Shown here: positions 23,901 through 34,620 of the stretch, in pieces
How positions within the stretch are numbered: position 1 is the stretch's first letter
How the letters are laid out: each line of letters opens with the position of its first letter
From: Forficula auricularia
Taxonomy: Eukaryota; Arthropoda; Insecta; Dermaptera; Forficulidae
Assembly: GCA_024734495.1 (NCBI GenBank)
Contig: JALMQS010000106.1
Span: 396,633-460,632, forward strand
DNA length: 64,000 nucleotides
Direction of reading: 5' to 3'
Notes under the pieces: model-generated
The model's database searches: none
Told to the model about the DNA's origin: nothing
What the model saw: the letters and a program-made list of their open reading frames with translations, nothing else
Translations under genes and position numbers: made by a program

Positions 23901-24314
23901 CCGGGTGAGTTTTTTTATCTTGAGACAGTTATAACTCAAAAACAATTTAATAATTAAATATTTGATCATTATTATTTGATAATTAAGTTGAATGATTGTT
24001 AAAAATAATTATTAAGATTTTTTTGAGATCTAATTGATTTAATATTTTTTATTATTTAATGTAGTATAAAAAAATAGTTCTAATAAAAGTTGTTCAATTT
24101 TTTGTAGATTCAGAATATGTACAGAAACATATAGGTTTCTATTTAAAAAACAGAAGTTGACTTCGAAATACCCATGAAAGCTTGTTCTAGGTCGACAAAC
24201 AATAGAGTACTTTAATTTCTTCCCTGATATAAATAAACTTTCATTTGAAACTTTTTCATATAATGCCCTGTTTTTGAGTTATAAGACTGTCTCAAGATAA
24301 AGAAACTCACCCGG
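23901..24314. mobile_element. TA-flanked MITE with CCGGGTGAG ends
   Basis: 414 bp with about 50-bp inverted ends (CCGGGTGAGTTT, ATCTTGAGACAGTTATAACT) and TA on both sides (23899-23900, 24315-24316). Tc1/mariner-type. A terminal fragment of the same family is at 26583-26598. Confidence 0.8.
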
Positions 24315-24344
24315 TATATCGCAGTCACTTGGTGAAACAAGTCA

Positions 24345-24555
24345 TATCGTGTAATGCCAATATATTTCAGAAAAAATATTCCTGAAATATAACAATATTA
24401 CAATGATTAAAATAATATGTTAATAAGTTACGTAATAGTGGCGGAATATTGCAGAGTAGTAGGTATATATTCCCTCATTATTATAATAATATCATTGTAA
24501 TAATATTGTTATATTTCAGGAATATTTTTCTGAAATATATTGGCATTACACGATA
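24345..24555. repeat. Long palindrome
   Basis: Arms 24345-24407 and about 24490-24555 (ATCGTGTAATGCCAATATAT and its inverse) enclose about 80 bases. Not related in sequence to the MITE just upstream. Confidence 0.7.
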
Positions 24556-24604
24556 TATATAAAATATATATATCAGTGGCAAGCTTGAGTTGTTTACCAA
24601 AAAG

Positions 24605-25015
24605 GATTTAGTCTTTTTGATTTTAAGTCGATTCTTCCACGTTTTCAGTAGAGATTGCCATTAATAGTCAAAACATCAAAAATGAAATGCAATAATTGTT
24701 ATTACGCTAGTATTAGATAATAATCGATCGTTATTTTTTATTTTAAACCGATTCATCCATGTCTTCAGCAATGGTTACCAATAATAATCGAAGCGTCAAA
24801 AATTTAATGTAGAGTTGTTATTCCTCAAGTATAAGATGAGAATCGATCGCTATTTTTTGATTTTAAGTCGATTCCTCCTGTCTTCAGCAATGGTTACCAA
24901 TAAAAACCGAAACGTCAAAAATCCAGTATAGAATGGTTATTCCTCAAGTACTAGATCAGAATCAATCACTATTTTTTATTTTAAGTCGATTCCTCTATGT
25001 CTTCAGCAAAGGTAA
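24605..25015. repeat. Minisatellite, about 118-bp unit, 3.4 copies
   Basis: Successive units start with TTTTTATTTTAAGTCGATTC-like words near 24617, 24734, 24853 and 24971. Each contains TCTTCAGCAATGGTTACC, CGAAACGTCAAAAA and TTATTCCTCAAGTA. Units 2 and 3 are closest. Confidence 0.85.
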
Positions 25016-25194
25016 ATGATAAAAAACAATTCAGTTGCTATGGTTACTTATAAAATTTCCTCCCAAATTTTAATCGTTTCACAGCGAGAAGCCTAACCAT
25101 TCTTATTTAAACAAGTTTAAATGAGCCATATTACCGATCAAATGAATAAATTTTAAAGTTTTTTTTTTAATTTTTGGTAAAATAAGGAATTAAA

Positions 25195-25372
25195 AAAAAG
25201 TATACTATCTTACTCTAGAGTAAAGTACTTTAAAATATACTTTTACTAAAAACTTTATTTAACATTTTTTGTTGTCCCCAAGATACTTAATTAGGATATT
25301 AAATTTCATCAAAATTGGTTAATTCATTTTCAAGATATTTAGAAAAAACTAAAATAGTACTGAAATAAAGTA
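25195..25372 (+). mobile_element. Family X element, copy 1, left part
   Basis: Matches 30625-30800 (CTATCTTACTCTAGAGTAAA and CTTAATTAGGATATTAAATT). It is cut by the insertion at 25373-26199 and continues at 26200. Confidence 0.65.
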
Positions 25373-26199
25373 TAATAATAAAACTTGAGTAAGATACGAG
25401 GTAGGTACGAGGGTTTTTTTGTGTGAAACCTACCTCGTATCTTACTCAAGTTTTATTATTATATTAAAACGAGATTTTCGTGCGTGCCTTCGGCACGCCC
25501 TCAAGCTCTGCCCTCCGGGCTGGTGCCCTGGCGGGCGGCGTCTCGGTCCAAAAATTTTATTCCTCTTAAAAAACCACACTCCAAATGTATACCTGTAAAC
25601 TCCCGAAATTACATATTCTCTTAAAAGTTTCGCCTCATTTTCGCCCTGATACAGCTACAGAAATGAGACTCTAGATATGAATCTGGAAGTATTTCTTATT
25701 TCTATAATCTAAAGCATTGTGATATTTTTTGTGTGGAAATATGTAGAGTTATTTAAATAAGTGGGATCGTGTGAGGAGGAGAATTATATTATATCATTTT
25801 TTTTTAATTTGGGATCGATAATCGATATAAGGCTCCAAATATTTAAAAGAGATCAGGTGTTGTTTGTATGACAGGCTGCTCCAGTATTGCCATGAGAAAC
25901 TCGGGCGTGCGCTCTTTCTGTGCGCAAAGAAAAGCAAATTGAATATTTAATTTTTGAGTGGTGAGGGGTGCGGGGAGGAGGAATAATTATTAATATATAT
26001 AATGTTTCTTAATTTAAAATCAATTGGAGTGTTTCATTTCAAAATTCGAGTCCGATTACGATTATATTTCAAATTTGCCGCAAATATGCCGACGGCGCCA
26101 CCTGTCGGTGACATTAAGTCAGCGTTGCGGCAAATTAATCTGGACTAATCTATATAGTTTGTTTCACCTAGAACCAACACCGAACTCCTTAAAAGTTAT
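25373..26199 (+). mobile_element. Palindromic retroelement with 12-bp target duplication
   Basis: Inserted in family X: flanks 25361-25372 and 26200-26211 are the identical 12-mer TGAAATAAAGTA. It starts with a 34-base-arm palindrome (25373-25406 with 25428-25461, GGTAGGT/ACCTACC inside) and ends with the conserved tail TTTCACCTAGAACC..ACACC at about 26160-26198. The variable-length duplication indicates retrotransposition. A GC-rich Helitron-like piece (25470 onward) lies inside it. Confidence 0.75.
25470..26050 (-). mobile_element. Helitron-like element, copy 1
   Basis: On the minus strand the 3' end has a perfect hairpin GCGTGCC-GAA-GGCACGC (25482-25498), then about a dozen bases and CTCG followed by T. 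A diverged copy is at 33791-34150, sharing also TTTTTGAGTGG and CTGTGCGCAAAGAAAAGC. The hairpin-then-CTNG end fits rolling-circle elements, but CTCG departs from CTRR and no 5' TC end was fixed. Confidence 0.5.
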
Positions 26200-26582
26200 T
26201 GAAATAAAGTACTAATGTTTGTCGGCCGATATGTACCAAAAACTAATCAGCCCTTCATTTTGTTAAAATAATTGTAGGTTTTCAATTTCATTTAAAGGTG
26301 TGGAAAAAATCGTGGACGAAAAAAACGATAACATCCATCCATCCACCCATCCCCACTCACTTCCAAAAAAATGGCACTTTTTGGCCTCTCGACGAGACCC
26401 CAGGTAATTTTTGGAAAAATCGTCACGTGCTAAAATTCAATCTAATTGAATACTACAATTTGTGACCTTAATTGAGTCCATGGGTTCCGTAGTCTTTAAC
26501 TGAGGACCCTTTGAAATCGCGCTTGCCACAAGACCGATTACAATACTTTACCCATGCTACGCATTGGATAAAGTAAAAACCT
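26200..26582 (+). mobile_element. Family X element, copy 1, right part
   Basis: Continues family X: GTACTAATGTTTGTCGGCCG, a CATCCATCCACCC run, CTCTCGACGAGACC, and an end with a small hairpin (CCCATGC-TAC-GCATTGG) and ATAAAGTAAAAA. The second copy is at 30801-31173. The last bases resemble those of the poly-C module family. Confidence 0.65.
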
Positions 26583-26879
26583 CACCCGGTATATCGTTGT
26601 ATTTAGGCATAAATCTTGTTTTTATTTTCAAAGTTTTCTTAAATTTTTTAATGTAAAAAATAAAAACCTTATTTAGAATATCAAAGACCATGGGGAAAGC
26701 ATCCTAATATAGCAAATTGCAAATTTCTTTCTAAAATATTTAATATTTCGAGAATATCTAGGTATATCTGCGATATTGTTAATTTAATTTTAAATTATTG
26801 AATCTACTTCTTTTGGATAAATTTAGTTCATTAATTTATTATTGAACATATAATTTTGAAACATTATTAAATTTATATT

Positions 26880-27330
26880 AGACATTTTGATAAATGCATT
26901 ATTAAGCTGACGCGTGTCTGATTCGAAATCCCTGTGCTAAAAAGCCCAGACCATTATCACGTTAAATTAGTTTATAATCTGTGCAATCTTCAGGGAAAAT
27001 GGTAACTATATTCTCATTAATCTCTGTCAACTTGAGGGCGGTTTCTCATTGATTTAAATCACGTCTCTCTCGGTTCTCGGTGTGCCGCCCTCCGCCATCA
27101 CTCTTCAGTCTTCAGTCTTCACTTGCCTAATGCAAGTACTATAGAAAACCCTAATCGCGTGATGGGAAATTTCACCCCACTTTCATATCAATATTGATTA
27201 GACATGTTCTATTTTCTTCAACTTGACGAACAACCTGGACCAACAACTTTTTCGAAACTCTGCTGCTAACAGCAGTACACGGACGATTAATTATGGTGTC
27301 CAATGAAAAATATGGGCATGTAATAATATT
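26880..27330. other. Repeat-poor, GC-richer island
   Basis: Unique-looking DNA with a small CTTCAGT triplication (27104-27121) and GATTTAAATCAC. No frame. Candidate regulatory sequence on composition only. Confidence 0.3.
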
Positions 27331-27399
27331 TATATCCATTTATAATTTTTTATAAAAGAAAAATTTTTTATTGATTGTTTTTTATAAATTAAAAATAAG

Positions 27400-27890
27400 C
27401 TGAAGTTTTCTGATGTGGCCGTCCACTTGTCTTTACCATACAACCTGGCCCCTCACTTATATTTAATAAAATTATTTATAATCATGTAGGGGAGGGGGGG
27501 GTTAGTTTTTCCATTTTTAGACTCCTGGGGGCCCACTGATTATGTATATAAAATTTGGTTGAGTTTGGTACTAGAGCCTATATTTTCATTTTTTTGGCCA
27601 TACACCCCCCCTCATTTTGGGCGGTTAGTTTTTGCATTTTTAGACTTCTGGGGTTCCACTGATTATGTATACAAAATTTGGTTGAGTTTGGTAAATGGCC
27701 AAGATTTACATTTTTTGACCCCCCCCCCCCCTCCACCTCCCTTAATTTTGGGTCGATATGAACCAAAATCTAATCAGCTCTTATTCTCAATGAACCAAAA
27801 CTACGTGTGAAATTTGGTTCCGATATTCACACTAGTTTTTGAGCTAGCTAGTCCACAACAATTTGGTAACGCACAGACTAACAGACATTT
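27400..27890 (+). mobile_element. Poly-C module element, copy 3
   Basis: Start CTGATGTGGCCGTCCACTTG (27411), two module units, a run of C at 27718-27730, then the GTAACGCACAGACTAACAGA stretch, truncated by the next foldback element at about 27890. Confidence 0.7.
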
Positions 27891-28625
27891 TTAACCGACT
27901 TCAAAAGAGGAGGAGGTTCTCTATTCGATTGAATTTTTTTTTTTTTTTTTTTTTTTGTGCCTATGTTACCTCATATCTCCGCCAATTGTCAACCGATTTT
28001 GAAAATTTTTTTTGCATTGGGTCCAGTCTAGCTTCCGATTGGTCCCATTTTTTTCGATTTTTTTTCATAGGTATTAGACCCTTTTTATTAGGTTTGTTTA
28101 GACCTAACCTCTTTGTTTATGAACCGATTTCGATGGTTCTTTTTTATCCGAAAGGGGGTGTCTTAGGGATGGTTGTCATATTAATTTGGTCAAGTTCTGA
28201 TGATATAATCACTATTAATAACATCACTAAAAGGAGAAAAATAAAAATTTTTAAGAAAAAATAAAAACCGACTTCAAAAATTAAATGCAACAAATATAAA
28301 AATACACTAAAAGGTATAAAATAATTATTATCTTATTTAGTTACAACTAAACGACGAAATATTAACACGAAATTACTTTTTGAAGTTGGTGCCAAACATA
28401 TACCTTTTATGAATCGCACTCGACGGATCTTACTTAGTACGTTTGGCGGATACGCTCGCTTATAGGTATAGTTTGTTTGGCACCGACTTTAAAAAGTAAT
28501 TTCGTGTTAATATTTCGTCGTTTAGTTGTAACTAAATAAGATAATAATTATTTTATACCTTTTAGTGTATTTTTATATTTGTTGCATTTAATTTTTGAAG
28601 TCGGTTTTTATTTTTTTCTTAAAAA
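27890..28625 (+). mobile_element. Composite foldback element, copy 4
   Basis: Body as in copy 2 (short form), hairpin about 28265-28612, spacer in the usual orientation. It is inserted directly at the 3' side of a poly-C module element. Confidence 0.85.
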
Positions 28626-28629
28626 TTTT

Positions 28630-29196
28630 TTGACAAAACAATTATTATCTCAAAAAATATAATTTTTTTCGATGTTCACTTATTAGTTTATTCAAAGTCA
28701 AACGTTTCGGGAGAATTTCTCTCTTTTTCAATGACACAATTTTTTCAAATAAATAAAAAAATAGTTGCTTTCTCTAGAATTTAGAAAGCAACATTAAGCG
28801 ATATCAAATATTTTTATAAATAGACAATTGTACAGATTGTCCTGATGATTAGATTACCTTTAAATAAAAATATAAATATTTATGAAAAATGATTTTTCTC
28901 TAAAAATTGTTTATAAACATTCGAAAAACAACCCATATCTGATCTTTTATTAATCGAATTTTTGTTATTTAAAATTTCGATCATTTCTAAAATTAATCTT
29001 TTTTTCAAGTTATATTCTTTATCTAAAATTTTGAGATTAGAAAAGTCAAAATTGTGTTTAAGGTTAGTAGAATGGTTAGCATTCGGAATTTTTCATTCTA
29101 ATTGAATATTCATGCTCGTAAATTCGATATTTTAAGTATTGTTTAGTCTGTCCTATTTATGTTCCGTCACAATTTAAGCAATCAATTTTATTTTAA
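28630..29196. repeat. Repeat with ribozyme-like core (minus strand)
   Basis: At 28690-28735 the minus strand reads ATTGAAAAAGAGAGAAATTC, then TCCCGAAACGTTTGAC. This is the stem II and GAAAC part of the hammerhead-like core that is also at 30265-30312. The rest is AT-rich. Confidence 0.45.
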
Positions 29197-29467
29197 AAGA
29201 GAAAGAATTGAATCAATCTTTTTCGAACAAATTCTAAGATTTTAGTAGAAATATTATTAAATTGCGATATCAGAGGGATTCATCCCCCAGGAGTCGAACC
29301 GGAGAACTAACACGCTATCCGGGCAGTGAGCTGACTGCCCGGATAGCGTGTTAGTTCTCCGGTTCGGTCCTGGGGGATGGGTCTCCTCTGATATCGCAAT
29401 TTAATAATATTTCTACTAAAATCTTAGAATTTGTTCGAAAAAGATTGATTCAATTCTTTCTCTTTTT
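29197..29467. repeat. Long palindrome with tRNA-like arms
   Basis: About 125-base arms meet near 29327-29337 (GCCCGGATAGCGTGTTAGTT and inverse). Inside each arm is a SINE/tRNA-like stretch (GGTTCGACTCC-type B box on the minus strand of the left arm, and in the right arm on the plus strand). Related single copies: 13466-13720, 54755-54840. Confidence 0.75.
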
Positions 29468-29861
29468 AAAATACATCTTGGTTAATCTGAACCCGAGCTG
29501 ATTTTTTGAAAAAAGTACCAACTATTTTCAAAAAAAGATGCTCAAAACTTTAATTATAAAATCAATTTTATAAACTAAATTATTTTGATTTAAAAGAGAA
29601 TCTCTGTCTTTTAATTTTGAAAATAGGAATGATAACGAATTAGTAGGTTTGAAAATGTTTTTTTTAATGATTTCCAAATTTTCTGCGTGAAATTTTTCTT
29701 TTGATAATCTTAAAGTTCTTTTCATTTGTCCAATAATTAATGACTTTTTTGACAATTAGGATGGCTAGACAAAAGATTTAGATACCTTCCAGACCATGTT
29801 GGTTTACGAAACCAATTTATATCTAAGCTATTATCTTCTAATCTTATAATTTTCATAAAGA

Positions 29862-30100
29862 TAAGAGTAAATAAATATTATATTTAATATTGATTTACTA
29901 TGAGTTAAGGATTCTTGGTCACTTGTTTCACATTAAAATTAAAAAATTAAAAGATATAAAAAAATTTCTTTTTCAACAAGTGACAAAAAATCTTAACTCA
30001 TAGTAAATCAATATTAAATATAATATTTATTTACTCTTATCTTTATTAAAGATGTTTTACCTTGCACCAACACCACAATCTCTACTAATTATTATAATTT
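29862..30100 (+). mobile_element. Palindrome plus conserved retroelement tail
   Basis: Arms 29862-29925 and 29978-30042 (TTGATTTACTATGAGTTAAG and inverse) are followed by the tail GTTTTACC.TGCACCAACACC at 30052-30080. Same architecture as at 2994 and 39461. Confidence 0.6.
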
Positions 30101-30615
30101 CCATATCTAAAAAAAGTTAATGAATTATTATTTTCTTTTTCAAATGTGAATTGTAATTTTTTATGAAAACTATTAAAAATTTTGAACGTACTTTCAATTT
30201 TATTATAAAGGTAATGGAATAAAAATATTCAAATGTGAATTGTAATTTTTTTTTGTTTTTTTGAAAAATTTTGTCATTGAAAAAGGGAAAAATTCTCCCA
30301 AAACGTTTGACTTTGTATAAACGTGTTTTGGATTGTTTTTTATAAAAGATTTGTATTTTTTATAATTTTTTATTTTTTAGATTATTTAATATCTACAATT
30401 GTAAATAAATACAAATCTTTTCGAAAACTAATTAGAAGCATTTATTAAAAATCCAGACGCTTTAGGAAAATTCTCTTTTTTTATCATAATTTAAAAATAA
30501 ACTTCAACGGATCGTTGCTAAACTTTATCCAAAGTCATTTGAAATATCAATATTTTTTATTCGTTTATTATTAATCAGATATCCTATTTGCGGTCCATGT
30601 TTAAAATAAAATAAC
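30100..30615 (+). repeat. AT-rich repeat with ribozyme-like core
   Basis: ATTGAAAAAGGGAAAAATTC followed by TCCCAAAACGTTTGAC at 30272-30308 is a decayed relative of the core at 50785-50825. No coding. Confidence 0.4.
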
Positions 30616-30617
30616 AA

Positions 30618-31173
30618 AGAAAAAAGTACTATCTTACTCTAGAGTAAAGTACTTTCAAAATATAATTTTATTAAAAACTTTATCTAACCTTTTCATTGTG
30701 CTTCCCAAGGTGCTTAATTAGGATCTTAAATTTCATCAAAAATTGGTTAGAAGTCGTTTTTCAAAGATCTTTAGAAAAAACCCCAAAAAAGTACTGAATA
30801 TAAAGTACTAATGTTTGTGGGCCGATGCCAAAAACTAATCAGCGTTTCATTTGATTAAAATAATGGTAGGTTTTCAATTTCATTTCAATCGGTGCAGCGG
30901 TGTGGAAAAATCGTGGACCGAAAAAACGATAACATCCATCCATCCATCCACACGCACTTCCAAAAAATGTGCACATTTTGGCCTCTCGGCGAGACCCAGG
31001 TCATTTTTGGAAAAACCTAACGTGCTAAAATTCAATCTAATTGAATACTACAATTTGTGACCTTAATTGAGTCCTGGGCTCCGTGAGTCTTTGCCCGATG
31101 ACTTTTGAAGTCGCGTTTGCCGCCGAGACCGATTACAATACACTTACCCATGCTTCGCATTGGATAAAGTAAA
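30618..31173 (+). mobile_element. Family X element, copy 2
   Basis: Uninterrupted copy of the element split at 25195-26582. It shows the pre-insertion sequence across the junction (GAATATAAAGTACTAATG at 30795-30812). The end has hairpin CCCATGC-TTC-GCATTGG (31150-31166) and ATAAAGTAAAAA. No frame of size. Confidence 0.7.
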
Positions 31174-31360
31174 AAATAATTGATTTATGAAAGAAATGAT
31201 AAAGCGGAAACTATGAAAAAATAAATATTTTGAAAATAGAAAATGATAAAAGGTTTTTCTTGGAGATGAGCTTATGTAAAAAATAAAAAATATAAACATT
31301 TACTTACAGAAAAAAATTGTTTTCAAAATTTTTGCGATAAATATATAATGAAAAACGGAA

Positions 31361-31560
31361 TGAGGGAGTCGGAGAGTCGTGCGTGTTAGAGCTACCGCTT
31401 CTGCATCGTTTTGATGAAGATGTTGGAGCGAGAAGCCCAAGTTCAAGCCTTACTCGTGGCAGAATAAAAATTCGACCCACAAATACATGGCTCCCTCACT
31501 AATTCTACTATCCCATAATAAAATAATCATACTACATCACCACTGGCTAAATAGACTATG
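31361..31560 (+). mobile_element. Possible tRNA-derived SINE
   Basis: AGTTCAAGCCTTACTCG (31440-31456) resembles a B box, with a tRNA-sized GC-richer stretch upstream. A box weak, tail not defined. Confidence 0.3.
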
Positions 31561-31619
31561 CATCCTAAGCCAACCAAATTAAAAAAATACATTCTTTCTC
31601 TGATCTTTTGTTAAATGAA

Positions 31620-32605
31620 TTTTTAACCGACTTCAAAAAAGGAGGAGGTTCTCAATTCGAGTGATTTATTATTTTTTTTGTCTATTTTACCTCATATCTC
31701 CGGCAATTGTGAACCGATTTTGATGAGCTTTTTTGCATTGGGTTCAGTCTAGCTTCCGATTGGTCCCGTTTTTTTTCATTGGTATTGGACCTTTTTTGAT
31801 ATGTTTGTTCAGGCATAACTTCTTTGTTTATGGACCGATTTTAATGAAATCTTTTTCTATTGGAAAGAGGGTAACTTAGAGGTGGGACCATATTAATTTC
31901 GTCAAGTTCTGAAGATATGATCAATGACGAAATAAGGTAAATCTCCAATTCTTATGACCAAATAATCGAAATTATAATAAATAAAACCGTTTATAAAAAA
32001 ATATTAAAACATTCATTTAAAACCCGCAAACGTTTCGAGAGAATTTATATATTTATGAATTGAATTTTATTATCATTTTCTGATTCATTCGCTCGACGCT
32101 TTTTCTTACGAAATGCATGCAAGGTATTATATTAAGTCACTATTAATAACATCATTAAAATGAGGAAAAATAAAAATAATTTTTGTAAAAAAAAAAAATA
32201 AAACCGACTTCAAAAAAATTAAATGCAACAAATAAAATAATAAGAACTCAAAAATAAAATAAAATACACTAAAAGGTATAAAATAATTATCTAATTTAGT
32301 TACAACTACAAGGACAGAAATATTAACATGAAATTACTTTTGAAGTCGGTGACAAACATATACATTTTATGAATCGCTCTCGACGGATCTTACTTAGTAC
32401 GTTTGGCGGGTACGCTCGCTTATAGGTATAGTTTGTTTGGCACCGACTTCAAAAAATGATTTCACGTTAATATTTCGTCGTTTAGTTGTAACTAAATAAG
32501 ATAATTATTTAGTACCTTTTAGCGTAGTGTATTTTATCTTGAGTTCTTATTATTTTATTTGTTGCATTTAATTTTTTTGAAGTCGGTTTTATTTTTTTTT
32601 ATAAT
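31620..32605 (+). mobile_element. Composite foldback element, copy 5
   Basis: Long-form body like copy 1 (includes TGCATGCAAGGTATTATATT) and hairpin about 32204-32595, spacer in the usual orientation. Confidence 0.85.
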
Positions 32606-33009
32606 TGTTGGTTAAAATTTCCAAAATTAATGTTTTGTTTAAATTTTTAGAGAAAAATAATTTTTCGTGAATATTTATATTTTTATTTTTATTCAAGGTA
32701 ATTTTATCTACAAGACAATATATATATATCTATGATTTTTCTATTTTCAAAATATATTTATTTGTTTATAGTTGCTTTAACATTCATTTTCTTAAACCAA
32801 CTATTTTTTCGGAATTTTCAAATTTAGATACATTGATAAAGAGAAAATTGAAAAAATGAAACGTCTGGAATTTTAATAAACATTTCTATTATAGATTGTT
32901 CTATAATAGATTTGTATTTGTTTATATACATTACACAATAAATAAAACTATTTTTCGATGTAGAAATATTTAAAATTTTGAACTAAAACACAAATTGGAG
33001 AAATAAATG

Positions 33010-33725
33010 AAAACTTAAATTTAGGGAACGAAGGAAAGTTTATTTTTATTACAGACAAAAGGATCAGCCGGGGCTCGAACCCGGGACCTTTTGCATGTGT
33101 GCTGCAATGCTTTGTCATAAGAGTTTAACTCCTTTTTTATAAAGTGTTTATTAGCCAAAAAAGATTTATATACATTTTTGTAAAGACAATTAATAAAAAT
33201 AATCTTTCCTTCGTTCCCTAAATTTAAAAATTTGTTATTAATTGTCTTTACACGGCCTCGTTGTGGTCGCGCCCCGGGTGAAGAGAAAATTATTTTCGAT
33301 CTTTGGGGGTCTGCGATCGATTGGGAGGCGCTGGAATATTTAATTGTTTAATTAATGAATCAAGGCTTAGGCTGCGAAAAATGAACGAGGAGAGGATTAA
33401 AAAGAAATTCCATAATTCATATAGACAAAAAGGTATTGGTTTGGGTTCAGGGATCAGTAGCTTAGTGGATATAGGAGTTAAAACTCTTATGACAAAGCAT
33501 TTGCAGTACACATGCAAAGATCCCGGGTTCGAGCTCCAGCTGATCCTTTTGTCTGTAATAAATAAACTTTCGCTTCGTTCCCTAAAATTTAAATTTGTTA
33601 TTAATTGTCTTTGCACGGCCTCGTTGTGGTCGCGCCCCGGGTGAAGAGAAGATTATTTTCGATCTTTGGCGTCTGCGATCGATTGGGAGAGCGCTGGAAT
33701 GTTCAATTGTTTAATTAATAAATGA
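33010..33725. mobile_element. tRNA-headed SINE, head-to-head pair
   Basis: A body segment (TTCGTTCCCTAAA, GGCCTCGTTGTGGTCGCGCC, GTCTGCGATCGATTGGGAG) occurs at 33191-33355 and again at 33560-33725. Next to each is a tRNA-like head: 33060-33135 on the minus strand and 33451-33546 on the plus strand. The first head is inverted relative to its body. Confidence 0.65.
33451..33546 (+). repeat. tRNA-like SINE head
   Basis: GGATCAG (33451-33457) pairs with CTGATCC (33540-33546) as a 7-bp acceptor stem. A box TAGCTTAGTGG and B box GGGTTCGAGC are in place, and the sister head at 33060-33135 has a perfect T arm (CCGGG, TTCGAGC, CCCGG). At 96 bases, with an ill-defined anticodon arm, it is a tRNA relic in a SINE rather than a working tRNA gene. 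Confidence 0.55.
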
Positions 33726-33790
33726 AAACTTTTTCAGGACTCGGTATGATTTTCTGAAATTTGCAGCGAGATTCTTTCTTTATGTATTTA

Positions 33791-34340
33791 CGAGCTTTTC
33801 GTGCGTGCCTTCGGCACGCCTCGAAGCTCGGCCCTCCGAGGCTGGTGGCCCTGGCGGGCGAGCGTCTCGGTCCAAAAATTGTATTCCTCTTAAAAAACCA
33901 CACTCCAAATGTATACCCGTAAACTACCGAAAATACATCGTCTCTTAAAAGTTAATTAAATAATAGTGCAAATTATTAAAAAATAAACAAATAATATATA
34001 AAATATAAATCAAATAAGATGTGAATACTTTCTTCTGTGCGCAAAGAAAAGCGAATTGAATATTAAATTTTTGAGTGGCGGGGCGGGGGGGGTGAGGAAT
34101 AATTATCGATATATTTAATGTTTCTTAATTTAAAGTCTTTTAGAGTCCTTCATTTCAAAATTCGAGTGCAAATTAAAATTATATTTCAAATTTGTGTGGT
34201 TAATGAAAATCAATTGGAGCTGTCAGTTTAAAATTCGAACTGACAATTATATTTCAAATTTGCCTCGTTAATTAATATATATTCAATGTTTTTAATTTAA
34301 AATCAATTGGTGTTTTTTCATTTTCATTCGAGTTCAAATG
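33791..34340 (-). mobile_element. Helitron-like element, copy 2
   Basis: Diverged copy of 25470-26050: hairpin GCGTGCC-GAA-GGCACGC (33803-33819 on the plus side) next to CTCG|T at 33794. The poly-G part and ATATTTAATGTTTCTTAATT match the first copy. Confidence 0.5.
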
Positions 34341-34421
34341 AATACAATATTATCTCGACACAAAGTCTAAATCAAAAATTTATAGTTTTAGTAATAGAAA
34401 TCATGGTATAAATATTAATCT

Positions 34422-34620
34422 TACATTGGTCTAATGGTTAGAGATGATGACCTTAGTTCAAGAGTTTGTAGAGTTTCGATTCACAGTCAAAGAGGAAAAA
34501 TTTTTTTAGAGAAATTTCTCTTTGGCGTTGTTACACAAATTAATCTAGATCAATATATATATTATTATATATATAGATATATGATTATTTGCATCATCAG
34601 AGGAAAATCTCATTGATTTT
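34422..34620 (+). mobile_element. tRNA-like SINE candidate
   Basis: TGGTCTAATGGTTAGAG (34434 region) is a good A box and GTTTCGATTCAC (about 34473) a fair B box, about 40 bases apart. The tail is AT-rich with GCATCATCAGAGG. The frame here is spurious. Confidence 0.45.

Noticed and set aside
24605..25015. Possible CRISPR-like array
   Set aside because: The units are contiguous 118-bp tandem repeats without unique spacers, in a eukaryotic genome.
27863..28264. 133-codon frame
   Set aside because: Lies across two repeats and the poly-T tract; sister copies are closed in this frame.
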